64,000 bases of DNA from Streptomyces sp. SLBN-31 (GTDB taxonomy: Bacteria > Actinomycetota > Actinomycetes > Streptomycetales > Streptomycetaceae). Below the pieces are notes generated by a model. It worked only from the letters and a program-made list of their open reading frames with translations, had not been told where the DNA came from and searched no databases. Shown one piece after another: positions 8,960 to 18,516 of the stretch (its first letter is position 1; each line of letters begins with the position of its first letter). The DNA lies in assembly GCF_006715395.1 (NCBI RefSeq), contig NZ_VFNC01000003.1, positions 806,001 through 870,000 of the forward strand, written 5' to 3'. The position numbers and the translations under genes are program-made.

Positions 8960-9931
8960 ATGCCTGCAGTGACCGTCGAGAACCCGCTGACCCTGCCCCG
9001 CGTCGCCGCGCCGGCCGACGCCGTGGCGCGTCCCGTGCTCGCCGTCACGACCGCGCCGAGCGGTTTCGAGGGTGAGGGCTTCCCGGTGCGCCGGGCGTTC
9101 GCCGGGATCAACTACAAGTACCTCGACCCGTTCATCATGATGGACCAGATGGGCGAGGTGGAGTACGCGCCGGGCGAGCCCAAGGGCACCCCCTGGCACC
9201 CGCACCGCGGCTTCGAGACCGTCACCTACATCATCGACGGGATCTTCGACCACCAGGACTCCCAGGGCGGCGGCGGCACCATCACCAACGGCGACACCCA
9301 GTGGATGACGGCCGGCTCCGGTCTGCTGCACATCGAGGCCCCGCCGGAGTCCCTGGTGATGTCCGGCGGCCTCTTCCACGGCCTGCAGCTGTGGGTGAAC
9401 CTCCCGGCCAGGGACAAGATGATGGCGCCGCGCTACCAGGACATCCGCGGCGGCAACGTCCAGCTGCTCACCACCCCCGACGGCGGCGCGCTGCTGCGGG
9501 TCATCGCCGGTGAGCTGGACGGCCACCAGGGCCCCGGCATCACCCACACCCCGATCACGATGATCCACGCCACGCTCGCGCCCGGCGCGGAGCTCACCCT
9601 GCCGTGGCGGGAGGACTTCAACGGTCTGGCGTACGTCCTGGCCGGGCGGGGCGCGGTCGGCACCGAGCGGCGTCCGGTCCACCTCGGCCAGACGGCGGTC
9701 TTCGGCGCCGGTTCCTCGCTCACCGTCCGCGCGGACGAGAAGCAGGACAGCCACACCCCGGACCTGGAGGTCGTGCTGCTGGGCGGACAGCCGATCCGTG
9801 AGCCCATGGCCCACTACGGCCCGTTCGTCATGAACACCCGCGAGGAACTGCAGCAGGCGTTCGAGGACTTCCAGAAGGGCCGGCTGGGCACCGTTCCCGC
9901 CGTGCACGGGATGACCGAGGGCGGTCTGTAA
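8960..9931 (+). CDS. Pirin family protein
   Basis: A 323-aa bicupin. The first cupin carries the metal-binding motif of pirins: DPFIMMDQMG, then PWHPHRGFETVTYIIDG (two His), then SGLLHIEAPPE. The second cupin carries PITMIHATLAPGAELTLPW and GQTAVFGAG. Bacterial pirins bind Fe and act as quercetin dioxygenases or as regulators of metabolic enzymes such as pyruvate dehydrogenase; which applies is unknown. AAGGAGGT eight bases before the ATG fixes the start. Length slightly exceeds the usual 290-310 aa because of a C-terminal tail with the PMAHYGPFVMNTREEL motif seen in most pirins. Confidence 0.9.
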   Translation: MPAVTVENPLTLPRVAAPADAVARPVLAVTTAPSGFEGEGFPVRRAFAGINYKYLDPFIMMDQMGEVEYAPGEPKGTPWHPHRGFETVTYIIDGIFDHQDSQGGGGTITNGDTQWMTAGSGLLHIEAPPESLVMSGGLFHGLQLWVNLPARDKMMAPRYQDIRGGNVQLLTTPDGGALLRVIAGELDGHQGPGITHTPITMIHATLAPGAELTLPWREDFNGLAYVLAGRGAVGTERRPVHLGQTAVFGAGSSLTVRADEKQDSHTPDLEVVLLGGQPIREPMAHYGPFVMNTREELQQAFEDFQKGRLGTVPAVHGMTEGGL

Positions 9932-9948
9932 GGCCGGTGAGGCGATCA

Positions 9949-9987
9949 CCGAGGAGGCGGCACCCTACGGGGTCACCGCCTCCTCGG
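9949..9987. terminator. Convergent hairpin after pirin gene
   Basis: CCGAGGAGGCGG at 9949-9960 pairs with CCGCCTCCTCGG at 9976-9987 (12 bp, loop 15). The right arm lies in the last codons of the convergent phosphatase gene, so it can serve both genes. Confidence 0.6.
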
Positions 9988-12088
9988 CCTCGTAGAGCTC
10001 GAACCAGATGCTCTTGCCCTCGCCCCGCGGGTCAACTCCCCACGCCTGGGCGAGCAGTTCCATCAGGACCAGTCCGCGGCCGGAGGAGGCCAGCTCCCCG
10101 GGGCGGCGCCGGTGCGGCAGGTCGTCGCTGGTGTCGTTGACCTCCACGCGCATCCGGCGGCTGCCCGGCTCGCCCCGGACCTCGGCCAGCAGCAGGGCGT
10201 CGGCGTCGGTGTGGACCAGGACGTTCGTCAGCATCTCCGACAGCAGCAGCACCGCCGAGTCGATCTGGTCCGGCGAGCGCCAGTCGTGCAGCAGCTCGCG
10301 CAAGTGCTGGCGGGCCACCGCCACCCGCTCCGGCTCGGCCTGGGCGACGGACAGCATCGTGCGCCGGACCTGCGGCGCCACCCCCGGCAGCGCGTCGGCG
10401 CAGCCGCAGCCCTCCCCCGGCCGGCACAGCAGCAGCACCGCTATGTCGTCCTCACGGCGGTCGGCGAGCGGGCCCGTGGTGTGGTGCGAGGACGGGCCGT
10501 GCACGCCCTGGACCAGGGCGTCGGCGAGTTCCTCCAGGTCGCCCTTGTGGTCCTCCAGGATCTCGCGGATGCGCTGCCAGCCACTGTCCAGGTCGTGCCC
10601 GCCGGTCTCGATGAGGCCGTCGGTGCAGATCAGCATCGTTTCACCGGGTTCGAGGGCGAAACGCGTGGTGGGGTAGTCGGCGTCCGGGTCGATGCCGAGC
10701 GGCAGACCGCCGGCGGTCGGACGGGCCAGCACCGTGCCGTCGGCGAGACGGATCGCCGGGTCGGGGTGGCCGGCCCGGGCGATGTCGAGGGTGCCGGTGG
10801 CCGGGTCGGCCTCGACGTAGAGGCAGGTCGCGAAGCGCGGGTCGACGGAGTCGCCGTCGGTCATGCCGTGCAGGAAGCGGGAGGCGCGGGAGAGGACCGC
10901 GTCGGGCCGGTGCCCCTCGGAGGCGTAGGCGCGCAGGGCGATACGGAGCTGGCCCATGAGTCCGGCGGCGCGCACGTCATGGCCCTGGACGTCCCCGATG
11001 GCCAGCGCGAACCTGCCGCCGGGCAGCGGGATCATGTCGTACCAGTCGCCGCCGACCTGGAGGCCGCCGCCGGTGGGGACGTAGCGGGCGGCGACGTTCA
11101 TGCCCGGTATCTGCGGGCCGAGCGTCGGCAGCATGGAGCGCTGGAGGCCGTCCGTCAGGGCCCGCTCGGTCTCCGCCGCGCCGGCGCGGGAGAGAGCCTG
11201 GGCGAGCATGCGGGCGACGGTGGTCAGCACCGAGCGCTCGTCGGGCGTGAAGGCGACCGGGTAGGCGAAGGACGCCATCCAGGCGCCCATCGTGCGGCCG
11301 GCCACGATGAGCGGCAGGAACGCCCAGGACTGGCGGCCGAAGCTCTCCACCAGCTGCCACATGACGGGGTAGCGGGCCTTGTAGTCGGACGGGGTCGACA
11401 GATAGACGGCGCGGCCCGTGCGTATGACCTCGGCCGCCGGATGGTCCGTGTCCAGCGGCATCGCGGCGAACGGGTCCTCGTCGCCGGGCTGGTAGCCGTG
11501 CAGGCCGATGACGGTCACCCGCTCGCCCTCGGTGCCGAAGACCGCCAGTCCGTCCGGCGAGAAGCCGGGCATCGACAGGCCCGCCGCGACCCGCAGCACC
11601 TCCTCCGTCGACCGCGCCTCGGCCAGCGCCCGGCCCGCGTCCAGCAGGAACGCCTCCCGGGAGCGCCGCCAGTCACCGGTGACGGCGCTGCGTCCGGCCG
11701 GGGTGCCCGGGGTCGGCTCGGTGACCTCCTGCAGGGTGCCGATCAGCTGGAACGCGTGGCGTTCCGTGTCGTACGACGGTTTGGAACGGGAGCGGACGAC
11801 GCGCAGCACGCGGCCGTGGTCGTCCATGATCCGGATGCGTACCTCGGCGAGGGTGCGCTCGGCGACGGCGAGACCCACCACGCTGATGATCTCGTTCCAG
11901 TCGACCGGGTGCAGCCGGGCCCGGGCCTGGGCCTCGGTGAGCGTGGCCGGTTCGGCGGGCAGCCCGAGCAGCCGTGCCGCCTCGGCGTCGACCGTGACCA
12001 GCTCGGTGGCGGTGTCCCAGGTCCACAGGCCGGTCGCGAGGGTGGCGAGGACCTCCCCCACGGGCGGCAAGGGCTCGCCAGTGCGCAT
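9965..12088 (-). CDS. PAS-GAF-SpoIIE phosphatase-HATPase regulator
   Basis: A 707-aa cytosolic multidomain switch protein. Order: PAS-like sensor (about 10-125, with LWTWDTATELVTVDAEAARLLG); GAF (about 150-310); PP2C/SpoIIE phosphatase (about 325-550, with VGGDWYDMIPLPGGRFALAIGDVQGHDVRAAGLMGQLR as the metal-binding signature, and ICTDGLIE); and a C-terminal RsbW-like histidine-kinase-type ATPase (about 575-705, with VLLLSEMLTNVLVHT and GRGLVLMELLAQAWGV). Such proteins dephosphorylate and phosphorylate anti-anti-sigma factors, linking signals to alternative sigma factors. No sigma or anti-anti-sigma gene is adjacent, so its partners are encoded elsewhere. ATG at 12088. Confidence 0.9.
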   Translation of the reverse strand: MRTGEPLPPVGEVLATLATGLWTWDTATELVTVDAEAARLLGLPAEPATLTEAQARARLHPVDWNEIISVVGLAVAERTLAEVRIRIMDDHGRVLRVVRSRSKPSYDTERHAFQLIGTLQEVTEPTPGTPAGRSAVTGDWRRSREAFLLDAGRALAEARSTEEVLRVAAGLSMPGFSPDGLAVFGTEGERVTVIGLHGYQPGDEDPFAAMPLDTDHPAAEVIRTGRAVYLSTPSDYKARYPVMWQLVESFGRQSWAFLPLIVAGRTMGAWMASFAYPVAFTPDERSVLTTVARMLAQALSRAGAAETERALTDGLQRSMLPTLGPQIPGMNVAARYVPTGGGLQVGGDWYDMIPLPGGRFALAIGDVQGHDVRAAGLMGQLRIALRAYASEGHRPDAVLSRASRFLHGMTDGDSVDPRFATCLYVEADPATGTLDIARAGHPDPAIRLADGTVLARPTAGGLPLGIDPDADYPTTRFALEPGETMLICTDGLIETGGHDLDSGWQRIREILEDHKGDLEELADALVQGVHGPSSHHTTGPLADRREDDIAVLLLCRPGEGCGCADALPGVAPQVRRTMLSVAQAEPERVAVARQHLRELLHDWRSPDQIDSAVLLLSEMLTNVLVHTDADALLLAEVRGEPGSRRMRVEVNDTSDDLPHRRRPGELASSGRGLVLMELLAQAWGVDPRGEGKSIWFELYEAEEAVTP

Positions 12089-12296
12089 TGCCCCACTTTA
12101 TGGAGTGGTGATCGAGGAGTGCCACCGATCCGTACCAGGAGTGCCGCTCGTCACGCGTCCGTCAAGACCGCCCCGTAATGGTGGGGAGCCGATCTTGGGG
12201 CGGCCGGTACCCTTGGGAGGTCCGGGCCGTGCGCCCGTTCATGCCGGGCGGCAACCCCGGCACATACCACCCCACCACGAAGGACGATGAACGACG

Positions 12297-14060
12297 ATGC
12301 ATCGGTACAGGTCCCACACCTGCGGCGAGCTCCGCTCCTCTGACGTCGGCACCGACGTCCGGCTGAGTGGCTGGCTGCACAATCGGCGCGACCTGGGCGG
12401 CATCCTCTTCATCGATCTGCGCGATCACTACGGCATCACGCAGCTCGTCGCCCGTCCCGGCACCCCCGCGTACGAGGCCCTGGACAAGCTGTCCAAGGAG
12501 ACGGTCGTCCGTGTCGACGGCGGCGTTGTTTCACGTGGAACCGAGAACGTGAACCCCGATCTGCCCACCGGCGAGATCGAGATCGAGGTCGGCGAGGTCG
12601 AGGTGCTGGGCACCGCCGCCCCACTGCCCTTCACGATCAACGCCGAGGACGGGGTCAACGAGGAGCGGCGCCTGGAGTACCGCTTCCTCGACCTGCGCCG
12701 CGAGCGCATGCACAAGAACATCATGCTGCGTACGGCGGTCATCTCGGCGATCCGGCACAAGATGACGGCGCTGGGCTTCAACGAGATGGCGACCCCGATC
12801 CTGTCGGCGACCTCCCCCGAGGGCGCCCGCGACTTCGTGGTCCCCTCCCGGCTGAACCCGGGCAAGTTCTACGCCCTGCCGCAGGCGCCGCAGCAGTTCA
12901 AGCAGCTGCTGATGATCTCCGGCTTCGACCGCTACTTCCAGATCGCGCCCTGCTTCCGCGACGAGGACGCCCGCGCCGACCGCTCGCCGGGCGAGTTCTA
13001 CCAGCTCGACGTCGAGATGAGCTTCGTCGAGCAGGAGGACGTCTTCCGCCCCATCGAGCAGCTGATGACCGAGCTTTTCGAGGAGTTCGGCAACGGCCGC
13101 CACGTCACATCGCCGTTCCCCCGCATCCCCTTCCGCGAGGCGATGCTGAAGTACGGCTCCGACAAGCCGGACCTGCGCGCCCAGCTGGAGCTCGTCGACA
13201 TCACCGACATCTTCGAGGGCTCGGAGTTCAAGGCCTTCGCCGGCAAGCACGTGCGCGCGCTGCCCGTGCCGGACGTCTCCGCGCAGCCCCGCAAGTTCTT
13301 CGACCAGCTCGGTGACTTCGCCGTCTCGCAGGGCGCGAAGGGCCTGGCCTGGGTGCGCGTGGCCGAGGACGGTTCGCTCTCCGGCCCGATCGCCAAGTTC
13401 CTGACCGAGGAGAACGTCGCCGAGCTGACCAAGCGCCTGTCGCTGGCCGCCGGGCACGCGGTGTTCTTCGGCGCGGGCGAGTTCGACGAGGTCTCCAAGA
13501 TCATGGGCGCGGTCCGCGTCGAGGCCGCCAAGCGCGCCGGGCACTTCGAGGAGGGCGTCTTCCGGTTCTGCTGGATCGTCGACTTCCCGATGTACGAGAA
13601 GGACGAGGACACCGGCGCCATCGACTTCTCGCACAACCCCTTCTCCATGCCGCAGGGCGGCCTGGAGGCCCTGGAGACCCAGGACCCGCTGGACATCCTG
13701 GGCTGGCAGTACGACATCGTCTGCAACGGCGTCGAGCTGTCCTCCGGCGCGATCCGGAACCACGAGCCCGAGATCATGCTGAAGGCCTTCGAGATCGCGG
13801 GCTACGACCGCGACACCGTCGAGGAGAAGTTCGCCGGCATGCTGCGCGCCTTCCGCTTCGGCGCCCCGCCGCACGGCGGCATCGCCCCCGGCGTCGACCG
13901 CATCGTCATGCTCCTCGCGGACGAGCCGAACATCCGCGAGACCATCGCCTTCCCGCTCAACGGCAACGCCCAGGACCTGATGATGGGCGCGCCGACGGAG
14001 CTGGAGGAGGCGCGGCTGAAGGAGCTGCACCTGTCGGTGCGCAAGCCGCAGCCGAAGTAA
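12297..14060 (+). CDS. aspS: Aspartyl-tRNA synthetase
   Basis: A 587-aa class II aminoacyl-tRNA synthetase charging tRNA-Asp (bacterial type; likely non-discriminating if no separate Asn enzyme, which cannot be judged here). Order: OB-fold anticodon domain (1-105), catalytic motif 2 ([29 protein letters not shown]), the bacterial GAD insertion (about 285-415), motif 3 with the ending [26 protein letters not shown]. The start at 12297 is supported by [13 protein letters not shown] and AAGGA upstream. Residues 78-82 are encoded by the parS-like site described separately, with codons unlike the rest of the gene. It ends at a strong terminator. Confidence 0.97.
   Translation: MHRYRSHTCGELRSSDVGTDVRLSGWLHNRRDLGGILFIDLRDHYGITQLVARPGTPAYEALDKLSKETVVRVDGGVVSRGTENVNPDLPTGEIEIEVGEVEVLGTAAPLPFTINAEDGVNEERRLEYRFLDLRRERMHKNIMLRTAVISAIRHKMTALGFNEMATPILSATSPEGARDFVVPSRLNPGKFYALPQAPQQFKQLLMISGFDRYFQIAPCFRDEDARADRSPGEFYQLDVEMSFVEQEDVFRPIEQLMTELFEEFGNGRHVTSPFPRIPFREAMLKYGSDKPDLRAQLELVDITDIFEGSEFKAFAGKHVRALPVPDVSAQPRKFFDQLGDFAVSQGAKGLAWVRVAEDGSLSGPIAKFLTEENVAELTKRLSLAAGHAVFFGAGEFDEVSKIMGAVRVEAAKRAGHFEEGVFRFCWIVDFPMYEKDEDTGAIDFSHNPFSMPQGGLEALETQDPLDILGWQYDIVCNGVELSSGAIRNHEPEIMLKAFEIAGYDRDTVEEKFAGMLRAFRFGAPPHGGIAPGVDRIVMLLADEPNIRETIAFPLNGNAQDLMMGAPTELEEARLKELHLSVRKPQPK
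12528..12541. promoter_or_regulatory. Putative parS (ParB-binding) site inside aspS
   Basis: GTTTCACGTGGAAC matches the 14-bp Streptomyces parS palindrome GTTTCACGTGAAAC with one difference. It is read in frame as GTT TCA CGT GGA AC(C), five consecutive codons of which the first four are disfavoured in this GC3-rich gene. That suggests selection at the DNA level. Streptomyces carry a cluster of parS sites around oriC, often inside genes, bound by ParB to organise sporulation segregation. Confidence 0.75.
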
Positions 14061-14077
14061 CCCCGAGCGTATCCGTA

Positions 14078-14107
14078 GGGCTCGAAACCGACGCCGGTTT
14101 CGAGCCC
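14078..14107 (+). terminator. Rho-independent terminator of aspS
   Basis: GGGCTCGAAACCG pairs with CGGTTTCGAGCCC, a 13-bp stem with a four-base loop, 18 bases after the aspS stop and followed by TTCGGCTT. Confidence 0.85.
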
Positions 14108-14248
14108 TTCGGCTTGCCCGGCCGGTCTGGGGAACCTCACTGGAGGCGCACAGCGATCCCGGGGGAGCAGCACAGAGCCCTGGCGTCTCATGGGGGACGA
14201 CACCACGAGGAAGGGCCGCCCTCCGGGCCGCCGGGCGAGGAGGAAACC

Positions 14249-14611
14249 ATGGGGCACACGATCGCGTTCTCGGCGCTGCTGATCACCGGAGTGGTCGTCG
14301 CCGTCGCCCTGCTGCGACGCGGGCGGGCGGGGCGGGACGACTCCCGGCTGGACGCTGAGGCCGAGGCCAACCGCTGGCTGATCCGGCTGGGCGGCAGCCT
14401 GATGCCGCCCGGGACCACCGGCTGGGGGACCACGGGCGAATCGGCCGGCCGGGCGCTGACCGAGGCCGCCGAGTGCCACCGCACCGCCCGGGCCCGCCTG
14501 GCCGAGGCCCGTACGACCGCCCAGTACGAACAGGTCACGCGCACTGCTCAGGAAGGCCTGCGGCACGTCCGCACGGCACGCGAGGTGCTGGGCCTGGAGA
14601 TGTCCGTCTGA
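14249..14611 (+). CDS. Small single-pass membrane protein of unknown function
   Basis: A 120-aa protein: MGHTIAFSALLITGVVVAVALLRRG, one N-terminal membrane helix (about 6-22) followed by a basic stop-transfer and a soluble alpha-helical tail rich in Ala, Arg and Glu (AEAEANRWLIRLGGSL, ALTEAAECHRTARARLAEARTTAQYEQVTRTAQEGLRHV), likely helical hairpins in the cytosol. I do not recognise a named family. GGAGGA lies seven bases before the ATG. It is separated from aspS by a terminator. Confidence 0.65.
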   Translation: MGHTIAFSALLITGVVVAVALLRRGRAGRDDSRLDAEAEANRWLIRLGGSLMPPGTTGWGTTGESAGRALTEAAECHRTARARLAEARTTAQYEQVTRTAQEGLRHVRTAREVLGLEMSV

Positions 14612-14748
14612 GCCGCCCCGGACCGGCCCGGCAGAGAATTTCCGCGGCCCCGGCAACCCCACGTGCACCAGCGGCAACTGACGGAGCGAAAGCCCCTCCA
14701 CCGGAGCTTCTCCCTCCGCACAGTTCCCCCGGTACGTAAGGAATCCCC

Positions 14749-16098
14749 GTGGCCGCTCCCACCCACCGTCGGTCTCTTCGCAAGCGGCGTGTTCTCGTCG
14801 TCTCCGCCGCCGCTGTCGCCGCGGGTGTCGGTGCCGGTGTTCTCGTGATGAACGCGAACGCCGGGACGACGACCGTCGACCTGTACCACCAGACGCTCGC
14901 CGCCAAGGACGGCTGGGCCTCCTCCGGTACCGGTACGACCGGCGGCGCGAAGGCCGACGCCGCGCACACCTTCACCGTCTCCACCCGAGCCCAGCTGGTG
15001 AAGGCCCTGGGATCCGCGTCGGACACCACCCCGCGGATCATCAAGGTCAAGGGCACCATCGACGCCAACACCGACGACTCCGGCAAGAAGCTGGCCTGCG
15101 CCGACTACGCCAAGGGCACCGGCTACTCGCTGTCCGCCTATCTGAAGGCCTTCGACCCCGCCACCTACGGCCGGTCCAAGCTGCCCTCCGGCACCCAGGA
15201 GACCGCGCGGGCCGCCGCGCAGAAGAAGCAGGCCGACACCATCGTCTTCAAGGTGCCGGCCAACACCAGCATCGTGGGCGTGCCGGGCACCAAGGCCGGC
15301 ATCACCGGCGGCATGCTGCAGATCCAGAAGGTGGACAACGTCATCGTCCGCAACCTCACCTTCGCCGCGACCGAGGACTGCTTCCCGCAGTGGGACCCGA
15401 CCGACGGCGACGCGGGCAACTGGAACTCGCAGTACGACTCGGTGACCCTGCGCGGTGCCACCCACGTCTGGGCGGACCACAACACGTTCACCGACGCGCC
15501 CGGCCTCGACACCGCCGACCCCACGTACTACGGCCGCCAGTACCAGATCCACGACGGCGAGCTCGACATCACCAAGGGTTCCGACCTGGTCACCGTCGAA
15601 CGCAACCGGTTCACCAACCACGACAAGACCATGCTGATCGGCAGCAGCGACACCGACTCCACCGGCAAGCTGCGCGTCTCCATCCACCACAACGTGTGGA
15701 AGGGCATCGTGCAGCGGGCACCGCTGGCCCGGCTCGGCCAGATCCACATCTACAACAACGTGTACGACACGGCGCCCCTGAACGGTTACACCCTGCAGTA
15801 CAGCATCAACTCCCGCGCCAAGGCGCAGGTCGTCGCGCAGGCCAACTACTGGAAGATCCCCTCCGGCCAGAAGGTCGCGGGGCTCGTCAGCGGTGACGGT
15901 ACGGGTTCCATCGCGGGCAGCGGCAACCTGGTCAACGGCACCGCGACCGACGTCGTCGCCGCCCACAACGCCGCCAACTCCAAGAAGATCAAGACCACGG
16001 TGAACTGGACGCCGACGCTGACGGCCGGCCTGGAGACGTCGGCGAAGAACCTGCGGACGGAGCTGGCCGCCACGACCGGCGCCGGGATCCTGTCCTAG
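14749..16098 (+). CDS. Secreted pectate lyase (PL1 family)
   Basis: A 449-aa secreted enzyme that would cleave pectate by beta-elimination. The signal peptide region is RKRRVLVVSAAAVAAGVGAGVLVMNANAG. The PL1 parallel beta-helix follows: KVDNVIVRNLTFAATEDCFPQWDPTDGDAGNWNSQYDSVTLRGATHVWADHNTF includes calcium-site acidic residues. IHHNVWKGIVQRAPLARLGQIHIYNNVY carries the catalytic Arg region. Length is close to secreted actinobacterial PL1 enzymes. GTG start at 14749. Plant cell-wall degradation is the expected role; it stands alone with no other pectinolytic gene nearby. Confidence 0.88.
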   Translation: MAAPTHRRSLRKRRVLVVSAAAVAAGVGAGVLVMNANAGTTTVDLYHQTLAAKDGWASSGTGTTGGAKADAAHTFTVSTRAQLVKALGSASDTTPRIIKVKGTIDANTDDSGKKLACADYAKGTGYSLSAYLKAFDPATYGRSKLPSGTQETARAAAQKKQADTIVFKVPANTSIVGVPGTKAGITGGMLQIQKVDNVIVRNLTFAATEDCFPQWDPTDGDAGNWNSQYDSVTLRGATHVWADHNTFTDAPGLDTADPTYYGRQYQIHDGELDITKGSDLVTVERNRFTNHDKTMLIGSSDTDSTGKLRVSIHHNVWKGIVQRAPLARLGQIHIYNNVYDTAPLNGYTLQYSINSRAKAQVVAQANYWKIPSGQKVAGLVSGDGTGSIAGSGNLVNGTATDVVAAHNAANSKKIKTTVNWTPTLTAGLETSAKNLRTELAATTGAGILS

Positions 16099-16110
16099 AG
16101 CGACAGGCCC

Positions 16111-16587
16111 CTAGGTGTCGTAGGAGCCGTCCCAGGGCGGGGAGAAGAACAGGCGGTCCGGGAAGAGCTCGGCCCAGCTGCCCTCCTCGTCCTCGCCGGT
16201 CACCAGGCCGAACACCACGTCGTCGACGGTGACCTGAAACGGCCGTATCGCGATGTCCGTGTAGGAGCGGCGGGGCAGGCTGCGCAGGAGCTTGGCCAGA
16301 TGGACGCGGGCGCGTTGGAGGACCGACGCGTCACCGTCCGGATCCTGCAACTGCTCGGCCCAGGTGCCCGCACACCAGATCTCCGAGTCGCGGTAGCGGC
16401 CCTCGAAGTCGAAGGTGTGCAGGACGGTGTAGAGACGCTTGTGCTCTTCCCAGCCGTGGTCGAGACGGAATCCGGCGGGGAAGGCGTACGTGAGCGACGC
16501 CAGGAACTGCCCCTCGGAGTACCGGCCGATGGACTCGGTCCGGCTCCTGGGCTCGTAGGCGATCGGGACGACTTCGGGCACTGCCAT
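16111..16587 (-). CDS. Conserved hypothetical protein
   Basis: A 158-aa protein, MAVPEVVPIAYEPRSRTESIGRYSEG onward, with AFPAGFRLDHGWEEHKRLYTVLHTFDFEGRYRDSEIWCAG and later TDIAIRPFQVTVDDVVFGLV. Mixed alpha/beta, soluble, no signal peptide. This looks like a Streptomyces-conserved family without assigned function; I cannot name it. The ATG at 16587 is where homology-like sequence begins; the frame reads upstream through the metG terminator, which is why a later start is needed. It lies on the same strand as metG but beyond its terminator. Confidence 0.65.
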   Translation of the reverse strand: MAVPEVVPIAYEPRSRTESIGRYSEGQFLASLTYAFPAGFRLDHGWEEHKRLYTVLHTFDFEGRYRDSEIWCAGTWAEQLQDPDGDASVLQRARVHLAKLLRSLPRRSYTDIAIRPFQVTVDDVVFGLVTGEDEEGSWAELFPDRLFFSPPWDGSYDT

Positions 16588-16600
16588 GGCGGAACAATAC

Positions 16601-16634
16601 GGGGCTCGGAAAGCTGTTCGGCTTCCCGAGCCCC
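16601..16634 (-). terminator. Rho-independent terminator of metG
   Basis: GGGGCTCGGAAAGC pairs with GCTTCCCGAGCCCC with one mismatch, closing a six-base loop. It lies between metG and the downstream hypothetical gene. Confidence 0.8.
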
Positions 16635-16657
16635 GTCTTCCACGGTTCCTCCGCGTG

Positions 16658-18376
16658 TTACTGCTCCGGCTCGCCGCCGAAGCGCTCCTTGTAGGCCTCG
16701 AGGTCCTCGTCCGTGAGCTTGGCGAACAGCACCGGCGGGACCGTGAACGGGGTGCCGGCCGGGACGGCGGTGAGCGCACGGGCCTCGGCCGCGGTGACCC
16801 AGGCCGCGGTGTCGTCGGCGAGCGAGAACGCCTGGCGCATGGCGGCCGAGGTCGCCGGGATGAACGGCTCCGAGACAACCGCGTACAGGTGGATGAGGTT
16901 CATCGCCGTGCGCAGGGTGAGGGCCGCGCCCTCCTTGTCCGTCTTGATCTCCAGCCAGGGGGCCTTCTCCTCCAGGTAGGAGTTGCCGGCCGACCACAGG
17001 GCGCGCAGGGCCGCGGCGGCCTTGCGGAACTGGAGCGACTCCATGTGCGACTCGTACTCCGCGAGGAGCTCCGCGATCTGCTCGCCCAGCTTCGTCTCCG
17101 CCTCGCCCGGCTGCCCGCCCGCGGGGACGTCGTCGCCGAAGCGCTTGCGGGAGAAGGACAGGACGCGGTTGACGAAGTTGCCGAGGGTGTCGGCCAGGTC
17201 CTTGTTGACCGTGGCGGTGAAGTGCTCCCACGTGAAGGACGAGTCGTCGGACTCGGGGGCGTTGGCGATGAGGAAGTAACGCCAGTAGTCGGCGGGGAGG
17301 ATCTCCAGCGCCTGGTCGGTGAAGACACCGCGCTTCTGGCTGGTGGAGAACTTGCCGCCGTAGTACGTCAGCCAGTTGAAGGCCTTGACGTAGTCGACCT
17401 TCTTCCACGGCTCGCGCACGCCCAGCTCGGTGGCCGGGAACATCACCGTGTGGAACGGGACGTTGTCCTTGGCCATGAACTCGGTGTAGCGGACGTCGGC
17501 GTCGACGTCGTACCACCACGACTTCCAGTCGCGGTTCGCCGGGTCGAGGTCCGCCCACTCCTTCGTCGCGCCGATGTACTCGATCGGGGCGTCGAACCAG
17601 ACGTAGAAGACCTTGCCCTCGGCCGCCAGCTCCGGCCAGGTGTCCGCCGGGACCGGCACGCCCCAGTCCAGGTCGCGGGTGATCGCGCGGTCGTGCAGGC
17701 CCTCGTTCAGCCACTTGCGGGCGATGGAGGAGGCCAGCTGCGGCCAGTCGTCCTCGTGCCGGGCGACCCAGGCCTCGACCTCGTGCTGCAGCTTGGACTG
17801 CAGGAGGAAGAGGTGCTTGGTCTCGCGGACCTCCAGGTCGGTGGAGCCGGAGATCGCCGAACGCGGGTTGATCAGGTCGGTCGGGTCCAGGACGCGGGTG
17901 CAGTTCTCGCACTGGTCGCCGCGGGCCTTGTCGTAGCCGCAGTGCGGGCAGGTGCCCTCGACGTAGCGGTCGGGGAGGAAGCGGCCGTCGGCGGGGCTGT
18001 ACACCTGGCGGATCGCCCGCTCCTCGATGAAGCCGTTCTCGTTGAGGCGGCGGGCGAAGTGCTGGGTGATCTCGACGTTCTGCTCGCTGGAGCTGCGGCC
18101 GAAGTAGTCGAAGGCGAGCGCGAAGCCGTCGTAGACCGCCTTCTGCGCGTCGTGCGCCTGCGCGCAGAACACGTCGACCGGGAGGCCCTGCTCCTTCGCG
18201 GCCAGCTCGGCCGGGGTGCCGTGCTCGTCCGTCGCACAGATGTACAGGACGTCGTGGCCGCGCTGGCGCAGGTAGCGGGAGTACACGTCCGCCGGGAGCA
18301 TGGACCCCACCATGTTGCCCAGGTGCTTGATTCCGTTGATGTACGGAAGGGCGCTGGTGATGAGGTGTCGAGCCAT
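16658..18376 (-). CDS. metG: Methionyl-tRNA synthetase
   Basis: A 572-aa class I synthetase charging tRNA-Met. HIGH-like motif near the start (HLGNMVGS), the zinc-binding knuckle with [18 protein letters not shown] (four Cys), and the KMSKS-type loop in [17 protein letters not shown]. The C-terminal helical anticodon domain follows ([24 protein letters not shown]). The protein lacks the C-terminal dimerisation (EMAP-like) domain, which matches the short MetRS type. The ATG at 18376 ([10 protein letters not shown]) fits the family start and has GGGAGC upstream; the extension to 18445 is not protein-like. Terminators flank it. Confidence 0.96.
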   Translation of the reverse strand: MARHLITSALPYINGIKHLGNMVGSMLPADVYSRYLRQRGHDVLYICATDEHGTPAELAAKEQGLPVDVFCAQAHDAQKAVYDGFALAFDYFGRSSSEQNVEITQHFARRLNENGFIEERAIRQVYSPADGRFLPDRYVEGTCPHCGYDKARGDQCENCTRVLDPTDLINPRSAISGSTDLEVRETKHLFLLQSKLQHEVEAWVARHEDDWPQLASSIARKWLNEGLHDRAITRDLDWGVPVPADTWPELAAEGKVFYVWFDAPIEYIGATKEWADLDPANRDWKSWWYDVDADVRYTEFMAKDNVPFHTVMFPATELGVREPWKKVDYVKAFNWLTYYGGKFSTSQKRGVFTDQALEILPADYWRYFLIANAPESDDSSFTWEHFTATVNKDLADTLGNFVNRVLSFSRKRFGDDVPAGGQPGEAETKLGEQIAELLAEYESHMESLQFRKAAAALRALWSAGNSYLEEKAPWLEIKTDKEGAALTLRTAMNLIHLYAVVSEPFIPATSAAMRQAFSLADDTAAWVTAAEARALTAVPAGTPFTVPPVLFAKLTDEDLEAYKERFGGEPEQ

Positions 18377-18450
18377 CGGGGGCTGCTCCCAGGTCGGATT
18401 TCGGTGTTCTCGGTTCTTTGCGAACCTTGAAATCGTAGCCGACACGGGTG

Positions 18451-18491
18451 GGCCGCCCGCTTCCCGTTTTACAGGGTGGGAAGGGGCGGCC
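18451..18491 (-). terminator. Probable terminator of the VWA gene
   Basis: GGCCGCCCGCTTCCC at 18451-18465 can pair, with a bulge, to GGGAAGGGGCGGCC at 18478-18491. It lies between the VWA gene stop and the metG promoter on the minus strand. Confidence 0.55.
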
Positions 18492-18516
18492 GCTCGTCGT
18501 CCGACGGTTGTGCGGG

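Noticed and set aside
17228..17233. CACGTG core inside metG, examined as another parS
   Set aside because: Flanks are CTCC and AAGG, not GTTT and AAAC, so it does not match the ParB palindrome.
16586..18430. 614-aa plus-strand frame opposite metG
   Set aside because: It is the antisense shadow of methionyl-tRNA synthetase, whose motifs are unmistakable.
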